From Dehalococcoidia bacterium (GTDB taxonomy: Bacteria > Chloroflexota > Dehalococcoidia > Tepidiformales > Tepidiformaceae), in assembly GCA_022827945.1 (NCBI GenBank), contig JAJEIT010000055.1:17075-81074 (forward strand): a DNA stretch of 64,000 nt, written 5' to 3'. The notes below the pieces were generated by a model that was given only the letters and a program-made list of their open reading frames with translations, was not told where the DNA came from and made no database searches. Both the position numbers and the translations under genes were made by a program. This document shows positions 49,874 through 58,471 of the stretch, piece after piece (position 1 is the stretch's first letter; every line of letters starts with the position of its first letter).

Positions 49874-49879
49874 AGCTTA
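49874..49879 (-). promoter_or_regulatory. -10 element of leaderless sortase copy 1
   Basis: On the minus strand TAAGCT-GGCAACC-ATG, located only 0-5 bp before the stop of sortase copy 2. Confidence 0.4.
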
Positions 49880-50635
49880 CCGCTGGTCCCCTTCGAGTGT
49901 CCCTACCGCCGGCGGCGGGATCGTTTCGACGAGCCTGCCGATCACCACGTCCCGGTGGAGGTAGTACCCCGCCCCGCCTTCGGTCCTTTCCACGAAGTCA
50001 CCACCGCAGGTGTACAGCGTGATCCACTCCTCGCCCTCGGGGCGCAGCAACTCCGCACTCCGCGCCTTGTGCGGCCAGATCAGGTCGTACATCGGAATGT
50101 TCTCCCTGGTGTAGCGCCGCTGGAAAAACACCTCGTACACGTACTCGCGGCCGTCATCCATCACGACCACGATCTGGTCGCCTGTCTGCAGCTCCGTCAG
50201 GGCGTAGAACGGACCCTTCTTGTTGGGCCAGTAATCCTTGTGCGCCGAGTAGAGGGAGCTCGTCCCGAATCCGGGCTTGTCGTAGATGTAGTACCAGCCG
50301 ATGTTGTTCCACTCGGGCACGTCGAGCTTGTTGCGTCCCTCCACCAGCCCGATCGGCTCGATCGCCGCCTCCACCCCCAGTGAAGGGATACGCATCGACG
50401 CCAGCTCGCCGTCGTACGGCCCCGGCTCCGGGGTGGCCTCCGGTGTGGGGCGTTCCGGGGGCGCCGGGATCGTGGCCGCCGGCGCGACCGGTGTTCTCAC
50501 TGGTGTGGGCGTCGGCTCGGGTGTCGGTTCCGGCGTCGGCTCCGGAAGGTCAGGCCCGCCGCTGGCGCAGGCAACGCTCACAAGGACCGCTACGGTCAGG
50601 ACCAGGACTCCGCGTGTTAGCCGCCAACTGCGCAC
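49877..50635 (-). CDS. Sortase (class E/D-like), copy 2
   Basis: I place the start at GTG 50635 (CGGAGAG upstream; 252 residues). The ORF-track start at 50842 would run into the upstream gene and reads as an Arg-rich shadow. A possible lipobox-like anchor (VLTVAVLVSVACASGG) is followed by the PEPTPEPTPTP linker. The sortase barrel has catalytic His (SSLYSAHKDY), Cys (WITLYTCGGDF) and Arg (YYLHRDVVIGRL). All three catalytic residues are intact in both copies, arguing for two active enzymes. Confidence 0.9.
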   Translation of the reverse strand: MRSWRLTRGVLVLTVAVLVSVACASGGPDLPEPTPEPTPEPTPTPVRTPVAPAATIPAPPERPTPEATPEPGPYDGELASMRIPSLGVEAAIEPIGLVEGRNKLDVPEWNNIGWYYIYDKPGFGTSSLYSAHKDYWPNKKGPFYALTELQTGDQIVVVMDDGREYVYEVFFQRRYTRENIPMYDLIWPHKARSAELLRPEGEEWITLYTCGGDFVERTEGGAGYYLHRDVVIGRLVETIPPPAVGTLEGDQR

Positions 50636-50697
50636 GACGCTCTCCGTGCACCCCGCAGGATCGCTCCCACCGACGCCAAGTATACGGTTGAAGGAAC

Positions 50698-51822
50698 TTA
50701 TGGTCGCCGGATTCTTGACCGAATGTTGTCCCAGAGCTCCGTCCACCTGATGCCAGGGCCCGTTCCGATGACGAAGCCACGACCAGCCGTGGCCCCGCCA
50801 CCGGCGGTAGTGCCGCCTGCAGCGGGAGGCCTGCCGAGCCACGTGAAGACCCCGGCGCTGATCGCCGCCAGCCCCGCGATGACCGACAGCACCACGATGA
50901 TGGCCGTCGTGCCCGCGCCCGGGCCGCCGTCACCGGATACCGCTTCCTCGGGGGCTGGAGCAGCGGGCGTGTCCGCCGTCTCCGGCGTGGGCGCTTCCGT
51001 CGCGGGCGGGGGCTCGGTGGCGGGCGGCTCGGTTGCGACCGGTGTCGCGGTGGCCGTCGGTGTCGGCGCCTCTGTCGCCACCGCAGTCGGCGTCGGGGTC
51101 GCAGCTTCCGTTGGCTCGGCCGCTTCGGTGGCCGCCGCGGTCGGAGTCTCTTCAGCGGTCTCCGTCGTCTCCTCGGCTTCCGTTGTCTCTTCCGTCTCGG
51201 TCGTGTCCTCGTCTTCAGTGGTCTCTTCGGTCTCCGTTGTTTCTTCGGTTTCCGTGGTCTCGTCGGTCTCGGTCGTCTCCTCGTCTTCCGTGGGCTCCAC
51301 CGGCTCCTCGGGGTCCGTCGTCTCGTCCGTGGTCTCGCCCTCCTCCGGCTCGACCGGCTCCACTGGTTCCTCGGGATTCGAGGTTGTCTCCTCTGGCTCG
51401 ACGGGCTCGGGCGGAGCGGCCGGCAGTGTCAGTGGGAGCTCTTGCGGCCCCGCCCGCCAGGAGCCCGTCTCCTCGGCGAACCGGTCACCGATCTGGAACC
51501 GCACCACCGCCTCCTCGGCGCCGCACCCCGTCCTGGCCTCCGCCGACAGAACCTCCACGCGATAGCTCGTGACGCCGTCCTCGCGAATTGTCTGAGGAGT
51601 GTCCGCCTCGCTGCAGACGATGCCGTCGATGTAGGCGACGACGTCCAGCCCCCCGTCCACATCGCCGTCCGCTGCGGTCACGTCACCGAAGAACGTTCCC
51701 GGCGGGGCCGGCTGCGCCTGCGCTGTCCCGCCCGGGCCAGTCACCACCCCCGCCGTCAGCCCTGCCGCCGCCGCCAGCGTCGCGAGCGCCAAGCCTAGCC
51801 GTCGCCCACGCTCCCGCTGCAT
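50698..51822 (-). CDS. Acidic Thr/Glu-repeat surface protein
   Basis: The 374-residue protein has a signal peptide ending GGTAQAQPAPP and a globular domain of about 90 residues (TFFGDVTAADGDVDGGLDVVAYIDGIVCSEADT ... GCGAEEAVVRFQIGDRFAEETG) with two Cys. A long low-complexity stalk of ETTETEETTE and PTPTAVATEAP repeats follows, then one membrane helix (TTAIIVVLSVIAGLAAISAGVFTWLG) and a 45-residue basic cytoplasmic tail. It has no LPxTG/LAxTG sorting signal. TAGGCT six bases before ATG suggests leaderless expression. Confidence 0.8.
   Translation of the reverse strand: MQRERGRRLGLALATLAAAAGLTAGVVTGPGGTAQAQPAPPGTFFGDVTAADGDVDGGLDVVAYIDGIVCSEADTPQTIREDGVTSYRVEVLSAEARTGCGAEEAVVRFQIGDRFAEETGSWRAGPQELPLTLPAAPPEPVEPEETTSNPEEPVEPVEPEEGETTDETTDPEEPVEPTEDEETTETDETTETEETTETEETTEDEDTTETEETTEAEETTETAEETPTAAATEAAEPTEAATPTPTAVATEAPTPTATATPVATEPPATEPPPATEAPTPETADTPAAPAPEEAVSGDGGPGAGTTAIIVVLSVIAGLAAISAGVFTWLGRPPAAGGTTAGGGATAGRGFVIGTGPGIRWTELWDNIRSRIRRP
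51160..51330 (-). repeat. Low-complexity Thr/Glu codon repeats in the surface-protein gene
   Basis: Near-repeated 9- and 18-bp units of GTC/TCC/TTC type on the plus strand encode the ETTETEETTE stalk on the minus strand. Such arrays can change length by replication slippage. Confidence 0.7.
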
Positions 51823-51828
51823 AGCCTG

Positions 51829-51834
51829 AGCCTA
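51829..51834 (-). promoter_or_regulatory. -10 element of leaderless surface-protein gene
   Basis: On the minus strand TAGGCT-CAGGCT-ATG. The last nine bases (CAGGCTATG) are identical to those at purU. Confidence 0.45.
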
Positions 51835-51901
51835 CAGCAGTAGGAGAAAATATCCCACTGTGCTAGCGCTTTAGCCGTTGCCTTCGTCGCCGTTCCGCGG
51901 C

Positions 51902-52228
51902 CTAGTTCACCGAGAGCGTCATCGTCGGCGGCGTCAGCGCGAAGTGCATCTCCACCGAGAACTCGTCCAGCTTGTCCGACCAGCTCGCCCACATCCCCCG
52001 CGCGTATGCCGCCTCCGCGCTCCCGAAGGATCCCTGCATCGCGCGCGCGTCCTCGAAGCAGTACACGCCCAGCATCGTCCCTTCCCGCGTCTCCCCCCAG
52101 TGCACGCTCGCGATCCCCGGGATCTTCCCCACTTCGCGCAGGTGCTGCGAGCGGAACCACGCCGAGAACGTTGCGCGGTCGTCCTTCACACGGGCCCGCA
52201 ACAGGATGAACGGCTGCTCGCCTCTCAT
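51902..52228 (-). CDS. Small NIPSNAP/ABM-like dimeric alpha-beta barrel protein
   Basis: Only the last part of the ORF-track frame is coding. The ATG at 52228 overlaps the kinase stop (ATGA) and gives 108 residues: MRGEQPFILLRARVKDDRATFSAWFRSQHLREVGKIPGIASVHWGETREGTMLGVYCFEDARAMQGSFGSAEAAYARGMWASW. This beta-alpha-beta-beta pattern is typical of ferredoxin-like dimeric barrels such as EthD/NIPSNAP relatives. Function unknown. Confidence 0.75.
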   Translation of the reverse strand: MRGEQPFILLRARVKDDRATFSAWFRSQHLREVGKIPGIASVHWGETREGTMLGVYCFEDARAMQGSFGSAEAAYARGMWASWSDKLDEFSVEMHFALTPPTMTLSVN

Positions 52229-52740
52229 GCGTCTCCCCGACTGCCTCTCCGGCAGAGCGCCGCCGCCAGGGCAACGCTCGCCTCCACACAGTATCGCGAA
52301 TCCACCTGTACGCACGGCCCCCCGAACGGCTCCTCCTCGCCTCGCATGCGGTTGTACACCCCGATGTTCGCTTCGGAGGCGCCCTCGCGCGGCCCCGAGA
52401 GCCGCTCCCGCACGACGGCGTCCGGCGCCGTCAGCCGCACCGCCACCACGGGCGCCCCCCGCCGCTCCGCCAGCTCCAGAAACCCGTGCCGCTCGCGCTC
52501 GCGCAGGTTCGTCGCGTCGATGATTACGTCGCGGCCCTCCTCCAGCCCTTGCTCCGCCCGCTTCCGCACCTCGGCGAACACGGCTCCGCTCTCCTTGTGC
52601 GTGTACCGCCGCTTCGGGAACAGCTCCCGGCGCACGAGGTCGCTTTCGAGCACGCAGGCGTCCAGTCGCGGCGCAAGCTGCGCCGCGAACGTGGTCTTGC
52701 CCGAACCGGGCAAACCGCTCAGCAGGACCAGTGTGGGCAA
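52225..52740 (-). CDS. P-loop AAA/zeta-like kinase
   Basis: I choose a TTG at 52740 because GGGGGAGG is 10 nt upstream, giving 171 residues: (M)PTLVLLSGLPGSGKTTFAAQLAPRLDACVLESDLVRRELFPKRRYTHKESGAVFAEVRKRAEQGLEEGRDVIIDATNLRERERHGFLELAERR. Walker A GLPGSGKTT and the DATN(L) Walker-B-like motif match the polynucleotide kinase/zeta/gluconate-kinase-like group. The 972-residue ORF-track frame is the antisense shadow of pnp. Confidence 0.87.
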   Translation of the reverse strand: MPTLVLLSGLPGSGKTTFAAQLAPRLDACVLESDLVRRELFPKRRYTHKESGAVFAEVRKRAEQGLEEGRDVIIDATNLRERERHGFLELAERRGAPVVAVRLTAPDAVVRERLSGPREGASEANIGVYNRMRGEEEPFGGPCVQVDSRYCVEASVALAAALCRRGSRGDA

Positions 52741-52741
52741 A

Positions 52742-52770
52742 TTGCCGGTACCTCCCCCTCGTGCTACTTT
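52742..52770 (+). promoter_or_regulatory. Promoter of rpsO-pnp
   Basis: TTGCCG (52742-52747) and TACTTT (52765-52770) are separated by exactly 17 bp; transcription would start about 33 nt before the rpsO TTG. Confidence 0.5.
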
Positions 52771-52809
52771 CCCTCTTGAAGACAGGTAAAGGAAGTCGAA
52801 CGAGCAAGT

Positions 52810-53076
52810 TTGCTGGCCCAGGAAACGAAAGAGGCCCTGATCCGGGAGTACGCCCAGAACGAAGGCGATACCGGCTCCCCTGAAGTACAGGTGGCGCTCC
52901 TTACCGAGCGCATCAAGTACCTGACCGCGCACCTGCAGGAGCACAAGCACGACTACCACACGCGCCGCGGGCTGCTGAAGCTCGTCGGGCAGCGTCGCAG
53001 GCTGTTGCGCTACCTCAACAAGCGGGATGTCAACAGGTACCGCGCGCTCATCGGGCGCCTCGGGCTGCGCCGCTAG
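52810..53076 (+). CDS. rpsO: 30S ribosomal protein S15
   Basis: The 88-residue product starts at TTG 52810 with no other in-frame start: (M)[87 protein letters not shown]. The DTGSPEVQ and LxxH...HDYHTRRGL blocks are the S15 signature. The rpsO-pnp order is conserved in most bacteria; S15 also autoregulates in E. coli. Confidence 0.96.
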   Translation: MLAQETKEALIREYAQNEGDTGSPEVQVALLTERIKYLTAHLQEHKHDYHTRRGLLKLVGQRRRLLRYLNKRDVNRYRALIGRLGLRR

Positions 53077-53178
53077 CCCGCCCTCTTTCCCCCGGCCTTG
53101 CCCCCGCGCTGGGCGGCAGCCTGCCACTGAGCCCTCCCGAACCGACCCGACACCGCGGCCGATGCCGCAAGAGAAAGT

Positions 53179-55884
53179 GTGAAGAGAGACATGACAGCAA
53201 CCGAATCCAGCATCCGTACCTACGAAGTCGAGATCGGCGGCAAGCCCCTGCTCATCCAGCATGGCGCCCTCGCCGGCCTCGCCAACGGCGCCGTCACCGT
53301 GCGCCAGGGCGATACCGTCGTCCTCGTCACGGCCTGCATGGCCGACCCCCGCGAGGGCATCGACTTCTTCCCCCTCACCGTCGACTACGAAGAGCGCCTC
53401 TACGCGGTGGGCAAGATCCCCGGCGGCTTCCCCCGCCGCGAAGGTCGCCCCTCCTCCGATGGCATCCTCGCCATGCGCCTCACCGACCGCTCCATCCGCC
53501 CCCTCTTCCCCAAGGGCTTCCGCAACGAGATCCAGATCGTCGCCACGACGCTCTCCTCCGACCGCGAGCACCAGCCCGACACCCTCATCACCGTCGGCGC
53601 CAGCGCCGCACTCAGCATCAGCGACATTCCCTTCAACGGGCCCGTCAGCAGCGTCCGCGTTGGCCGCATCGACGGCGAGTACGTCGTCAACCCGACCTTT
53701 GCCGAGGCCGCCGAGGGCGACCTCGACCTCATCGTCGCCGGCACGAAGGACGCCGTCATGATGGTCGAGGCGGGCGCCACCGAGGTGCCCGAGGAAGCCG
53801 TCATCGAGGCGATGGAGATCGCCATGGAGGCGAACTCCGCCATCAACGGCCTCATCGAGGAGATTGCCGCCGACGCCGCCCCCGTCAAGAAGGACTACAC
53901 GCCCGCCGTCGACAACGAGGAGGCCATCGAGGCCGTCCACGACGCCCTCGCCGACCGCCTCGACGAGATCGTGGCGAACGCCGCCAGCGAGCGCAGCGAG
54001 GAGAACAAGCGCATTCGCGCCGAGCTCACCGAGCAGTTCGAGGATCGCTTCGAGAAGCGCGACATCGGCGACGCCCTCTACGCCGTCATCAAGAAGGCCA
54101 TGCGCGACCGCATCCTCAGCGATGGCCGCCGCGCCGACGACCGGGAAACGACGGAGATTCGCCCGCTCGACATCCACGTCGGCACGCTTCCTCGCACGCA
54201 CGGCTCCGGCCTCTTCAAGCGCGGCGAGACCCAGGTGCTCACCATCGCCACCCTCGGCGGCATGAACATGGCGCAGAAGCTCGACACGCTCTCCCCGGAC
54301 GAGTCCAAGCGCTACATGCACCACTACAACTTCCCGCCCTACTCCGTCGGCGAGGCGCGCCCCATGCGCGGCGCCGGCCGCCGCGAGATCGGGCACGGCG
54401 CCCTCGCCGAGCGCGCCCTCCTTCCCGTCATCCCGCCCGAGACGGAGTTCCCCTACGCCCTCCGCCTCGTGAGCGAGGTGCTTTCCTCCAACGGCTCGAC
54501 CTCCATGGCCAGCGTCTGCGGCAGCACCCTCGCCCTCATGGACGCAGGCGTGCCCCTCTCCGCCCCCGTCGCCGGCATCGCCATGGGCCTGATCATGGGC
54601 GACGACGGCGAGTACGCCGTCCTCACCGACATCGCCGGCCAGGAAGACTTCATGGGCGACATGGACTTCAAGGTCGCCGGCACGGAAGAGGGCATCACCG
54701 CCCTGCAGATGGACATCAAGATCGGCGGCGTCTCTCGCGAGCTGCTCGAGACAGCCCTTGCCCAGGCCCGCGACGCCCGCATCTTCCTGCTCGAGCGCAT
54801 GTCCGAGGTCATCGAGAAGCCGCGCGAGTCCGTCTCCGAGCACGCCCCGAAGGTCTACATCATCAAGATCGACCAGGAGCAGATCGGCACGGTGATCGGC
54901 CCCGGCGGCCGCGTCATCCGCAAGATCCAGGAGGACTCCGGCGGCGCCAACGTCGACATCCAGGAGGACGGCACCATCTTCGTCTCCGCCGTCGAGGGTG
55001 ACGCTGCCGACATCGCGATCCGCATGATCGAGGGCCTCACCAAGGAGATCGGCGTCGGCGAGACCTACACCGGCCCCGTCACCCGCATCCTCAACTTCGG
55101 CGCCTTCGTCGAGATCCTTCCCGGCAAGGACGGCCTCGTGCACATCTCCGAGCTCAGCGAGGAGCGTGTCGAGCGCGTCGAGGACGTGGTCTCCGTGGGC
55201 GATGAGCTCACCGTCACCGTCACCGAGATCGACTCGCTCGGGCGCGTCAACCTCACCGCCCGCAGCGGCCGTGTTGGCGCCCCCTCCGAGACGGACGACC
55301 GCCCGCGCGATCGCGATCGCGGCAGGGACCGTGGCCGTGACCGCGATCGCCCCCGTGGCCGTGGCCGCGACCGCGACCGTGGCCCCCGCGACCGGGATCG
55401 TGACCGTGACCGCGGTCGGGACCGCGATCGTGATCGTGACCGACCACGCGATCGCGGCCCGGAGTCCCGTCCCCCGCGTCCCCGCCGCCCCGAGCGCGAG
55501 CCGGAGGATGAAGCGCCTTCCACCGAGTTGAACGGCGCCGTCGAGGACGACCTCGACGAGGGCCTCGACTACGACGGCGTTGAGCCCGTTGCCGCCGAGG
55601 AGCAGCCCGACGACCGTCCCGAGGACCGCGGCGACGACCGTGGAGATGACCGTGGCGATGGCGCTCCCCGTCGCCGTCGCCGGCGCCGGCCCCGCAGCGG
55701 CGGCAACCGCGAGGGTGGTGGGCGTCAGCCCGAGCAGCAGCGCGAGATCAACCGCGGCGGTGGCAGCCGCGGGGGCGCCAGCCGCGGCTGGACCCGCCGC
55801 AGCACCCCCGACAGCGGCGTGCCTCCCGCTCCGCCGCCCCCGCCTCGCCGTGGGCTCGGTGGTGGCGGCGACTACGAGGACTAG
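53179..55884 (+). CDS. pnp: Polynucleotide phosphorylase with Arg/Asp-rich C-terminal tail
   Basis: This 3'-5' exoribonuclease contains two RNase PH cores (for example [42 protein letters not shown] and [29 protein letters not shown]). The second active site is in [17 protein letters not shown]-like [29 protein letters not shown] domain ([20 protein letters not shown]) and S1 domain ([32 protein letters not shown]) follow. The last 200 residues are [18 protein letters not shown]-type and acidic repeats ending GGGGDYED, not found in E. coli PNPase. The start is either this GTG or ATG 53191. Confidence 0.96.
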   Translation: MKRDMTATESSIRTYEVEIGGKPLLIQHGALAGLANGAVTVRQGDTVVLVTACMADPREGIDFFPLTVDYEERLYAVGKIPGGFPRREGRPSSDGILAMRLTDRSIRPLFPKGFRNEIQIVATTLSSDREHQPDTLITVGASAALSISDIPFNGPVSSVRVGRIDGEYVVNPTFAEAAEGDLDLIVAGTKDAVMMVEAGATEVPEEAVIEAMEIAMEANSAINGLIEEIAADAAPVKKDYTPAVDNEEAIEAVHDALADRLDEIVANAASERSEENKRIRAELTEQFEDRFEKRDIGDALYAVIKKAMRDRILSDGRRADDRETTEIRPLDIHVGTLPRTHGSGLFKRGETQVLTIATLGGMNMAQKLDTLSPDESKRYMHHYNFPPYSVGEARPMRGAGRREIGHGALAERALLPVIPPETEFPYALRLVSEVLSSNGSTSMASVCGSTLALMDAGVPLSAPVAGIAMGLIMGDDGEYAVLTDIAGQEDFMGDMDFKVAGTEEGITALQMDIKIGGVSRELLETALAQARDARIFLLERMSEVIEKPRESVSEHAPKVYIIKIDQEQIGTVIGPGGRVIRKIQEDSGGANVDIQEDGTIFVSAVEGDAADIAIRMIEGLTKEIGVGETYTGPVTRILNFGAFVEILPGKDGLVHISELSEERVERVEDVVSVGDELTVTVTEIDSLGRVNLTARSGRVGAPSETDDRPRDRDRGRDRGRDRDRPRGRGRDRDRGPRDRDRDRDRGRDRDRDRDRPRDRGPESRPPRPRRPEREPEDEAPSTELNGAVEDDLDEGLDYDGVEPVAAEEQPDDRPEDRGDDRGDDRGDGAPRRRRRRRPRSGGNREGGGRQPEQQREINRGGGSRGGASRGWTRRSTPDSGVPPAPPPPPRRGLGGGGDYED
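55300..55460 (+). repeat. Arg-Asp codon repeat array in pnp
   Basis: Imperfect 6-bp units such as CGTGAC and CGCGAT encode a run of RD/RG dipeptides ([45 protein letters not shown]). Confidence 0.75.
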
Positions 55885-55898
55885 CCGGGAACCCGCCC

Positions 55899-57083
55899 GT
55901 GCGTCTCTTCGAGCACGAGGCCAAGGCGCTCTTCCGGGGCGCCGGCCTCGAGACGCCTCGCGGGCTCCTCGCCGGGACGCCCGCCGAGTCCGTGCTCGCA
56001 GCGGCTGAGCTGGGGCCCCGTGTTGCCGTCAAGGGCCAGGTGCGCTCCGGTGGCCGCGCGAAAGCGGGCGCCGTTCGCCTCGTCGAAGGCCCCGCTGAGG
56101 TCGAGGATGCGGCCCGTGCAGTCCTCGACACCCGCGTCTCTGACCAGCCCGTCGAGGGCCTCCTCATCGAGGAGGCCCTGTCGATCGAAGCCGAGCGCTA
56201 TCTCGGCATTGTCTACGACGACCGTTCGCGCGGACCTGCCGCCGTCGCCTCCATCGCCGGGGGCGTCGATGTCGAGGACGCCGCAGCCGCGGCCGCCCGC
56301 ATCCCCCTCTCCGCCCTCGCGCCCACCCAGGACTTCCGCCTGAAGGAGGCCGTCGCCTCTCTCGGCCTCTCCGGGCGCGAGCTCGTCGAGCTGACCGGCA
56401 TCCTCGGCCGTCTCTGGAGGCTCTTCACCGAACACGACCTGCTCCTCGCCGAGATCAACCCCCTCGCCCGCACCGACGACGGCCGCTGGGTCGCCCTCGA
56501 TGCGCGCGTCGAATTCGACGACGATGCTCTCTTCCGCCAGGACCAGACCGTCCGCGAGCTCGGCATCGACCCCTCCGCCCGCAGCGACCGCGAAGCCAGC
56601 GAGCTTGAGCTTGAGGCCGCCCGCATCGACCGCTCCGACCACCGTGGCGTCGCCGGCCGCGTCGTCCAGTTCGATGGGTCGCTTGCCCTTCTCATCGGCG
56701 GCGGCGGCGCCAGTCTCACCGCCTTCGACGCCGTCCGCGCCCACGGCGGCCAGCCCGCCAACTACTGCGAAATCGGCGGCAACCCCAGCGTGCGCAAGGT
56801 CGCCGCGCTCACCTGCCTCCTGCTCGGCCAGCCGGGAATCGAGCGCATCGCCGTCATCATGAACGTGGTCAACAACACCCGCGCCGACCTGATCGCCCGT
56901 GGCGTCATCCGTGGCTGCCTCGATGCCGGCCTCGAACCTGCCTCTGCCATCGCCGTCTTCCGCGTTCCCGGCGCCTGGGAAGAGGAGTGCGTCGCCCTCC
57001 TCCGACACTACGGCGTCACCGCTTGCGACCGCAGCGTGAGCATCGACGAGGCCGCCGGCCTCGCCGTCGCCGCCTCGTCCTAG
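55899..57083 (+). CDS. sucC: Succinate-CoA ligase beta-like ATP-grasp subunit (divergent)
   Basis: The 394-residue protein begins (M)RLFEHEAKALFRGAGLETPRGLLAGTPAESVLAAAELGPRVAVKGQVRSGGRAKAGAVRLVEG, as in SucC ATP-grasp domains. It then has VEGLLIEEALSIEAERYLGIVYDDRSRGPAAVASIAGGVDVEDAA and FTEHDLLLAEINPLA. The CoA-ligase half differs from E. coli: PANYCEIGGNPSVRKVAALTCLLL replaces the ...DVGGGATKERV... block and MNVVNNTRADLIARGVI replaces VNIFGGIVRCDLIADGI. It is probably the partner of the distant sucD, although a related acyl-CoA ligase cannot be excluded. It starts 14 nt after pnp. Confidence 0.85.
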   Translation: MRLFEHEAKALFRGAGLETPRGLLAGTPAESVLAAAELGPRVAVKGQVRSGGRAKAGAVRLVEGPAEVEDAARAVLDTRVSDQPVEGLLIEEALSIEAERYLGIVYDDRSRGPAAVASIAGGVDVEDAAAAAARIPLSALAPTQDFRLKEAVASLGLSGRELVELTGILGRLWRLFTEHDLLLAEINPLARTDDGRWVALDARVEFDDDALFRQDQTVRELGIDPSARSDREASELELEAARIDRSDHRGVAGRVVQFDGSLALLIGGGGASLTAFDAVRAHGGQPANYCEIGGNPSVRKVAALTCLLLGQPGIERIAVIMNVVNNTRADLIARGVIRGCLDAGLEPASAIAVFRVPGAWEEECVALLRHYGVTACDRSVSIDEAAGLAVAASS

Positions 57084-58402
57084 AGCAGCGGCAGGTACTC
57101 CGAGAGCTCGAAGTCCGAGACATGGCGCTGGTAGCGCTCCCACTCGATGCGCTTGTTCTTCAGCAGCGTCTCGAAGACGTGCTCGCCCAGCGCCTCGCGC
57201 AGCAGCTTCGACTCCGCTGCCGCGTCGATCGCCTCCCGCAGGTTCCCCGGAAGCGTCGCGATCCCCAGGTCCGCGCGCTCCCCGTCCGACATCTCGAACA
57301 CGTTCTCCTCGACCGGAGGCGGCAGCGCGCGTTCCTGCTCGATCCCGTCGAGCCCCGCCGCCAGCATCACCGCGAACGCCAGGTACGGGTTGCACGCCGG
57401 GTCCGGCGAGCGGTACTCGATGCGGGTATGCACCTCGTCACCCGGTGAGTACTCGGGGATACGCACGAGGTCGCTCCGGTTCCGCCGCGCCCAGCTCAGG
57501 TACACCGGCGCCTCGAAGCCCGGCTGCAGCCGCTTGTAGCTGTTCACCCACTGGTTCGTCACGAGCGTCATCGCGCGCGCATGGGCCAGGAGCCCCGCCA
57601 CGTACCCCTTCGCCAGCGCGCTCAGGTGGTACACGTCGTCCTCGTCGAAGAACGCGTTCCGCTCTCCCTTGAACAGCGACTGGTGCACGTGCATGCCGCT
57701 GCCGTTCTCGTCCTCCAGCGGCTTCGGCATGAAGGTCGCGTACACGTCGTTCGAGGCTGCGATCTCCTTCACCACCGCGCGATAGGTCATGGCGTTGTCC
57801 GCCATCGTCAGCGCGTCCGTGTAGCGCAGCGCAATCTCGTGCTGGCTGGGCGCCACCTCGTGATGGCTCGACTCCACCTCGATCCCCATCGCGCTCAGCG
57901 TCAGCACCGTGTCCCGGCGCAGGTCCGATCCCTTGTCCGCGATCTGGTCGAAGTACCCGCCCTTGTCCAGCGGGACCGTGCTCTCCTGGTCCTCGAAGTA
58001 GAAGTACTCGAGCTCGGGGCTCACGTAGAAGGTGTAGCCGAGCGCCTTCGCCCGCTCCAGCTGGCGGCGAAGCACCCCGCGCGGATCGCCCTCGAAGGGC
58101 TCGCCGTCGGGCCGGTAGATGTCGCAGAACATGCGCGCAACGCCCTGCTCGCGCGGACGCCACGGCACCAGCTGGAACGTCGCTGGATCGGGGCGCGCGA
58201 GCATGTCCGACTCGTCGATTCGGGCGAACCCCTCGATGCTCGAGCCGTCGAACCCCATCCCCTCTTCGAGCGCGTTCTCAAGCTCTCCGACCGTGATCTG
58301 GAAGCTCTTCAGCGTCCCCACAATGTCCGTGAACCAGAGCCGCACGAACTTCACGTCGTTCTCGCGGCACGCCGAGATCACATAGCTCGCTGACTCGTTC
58401 AT
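57080..58402 (-). CDS. glnA: Glutamine synthetase, type I
   Basis: The dodecameric ammonia-assimilating enzyme is recognised by VRLWFTDIVGTLKSFQI, MGFDGSSIEGFARIDESDMLARPDPATFQLVPW, YVSPELEYFYFED, ESSHHEVAPSQHEIALRYTDALTMADN and KPLEDENGSGMHVHQSLF, plus VNSYKRLQPGFEAPVYLSWARRNRSDLVRIP. ATG 58402 begins at the normal N-terminus; an in-frame ATG at 58435 is possible. The C-terminus lacks a recognisable adenylylation-site Tyr loop, so it looks like an unadenylylated I-alpha type regulated by feedback or transcription. Confidence 0.95.
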   Translation of the reverse strand: MNESASYVISACRENDVKFVRLWFTDIVGTLKSFQITVGELENALEEGMGFDGSSIEGFARIDESDMLARPDPATFQLVPWRPREQGVARMFCDIYRPDGEPFEGDPRGVLRRQLERAKALGYTFYVSPELEYFYFEDQESTVPLDKGGYFDQIADKGSDLRRDTVLTLSAMGIEVESSHHEVAPSQHEIALRYTDALTMADNAMTYRAVVKEIAASNDVYATFMPKPLEDENGSGMHVHQSLFKGERNAFFDEDDVYHLSALAKGYVAGLLAHARAMTLVTNQWVNSYKRLQPGFEAPVYLSWARRNRSDLVRIPEYSPGDEVHTRIEYRSPDPACNPYLAFAVMLAAGLDGIEQERALPPPVEENVFEMSDGERADLGIATLPGNLREAIDAAAESKLLREALGEHVFETLLKNKRIEWERYQRHVSDFELSEYLPLL

Positions 58403-58471
58403 CGTCTCGTCCCGCGGACGGTTCCGCGCATCCACCCTACCCGTCCGATGTTACAGGCAGGTTGCGGAACG

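Noticed and set aside
50636-50842. N-terminal extension of sortase copy 2 to 50842
   Set aside because: It overlaps the 3' end of the surface-protein gene and translates to an Arg/Trp-rich non-protein-like segment; GTG 50635 has a ribosome site and starts a membrane anchor.
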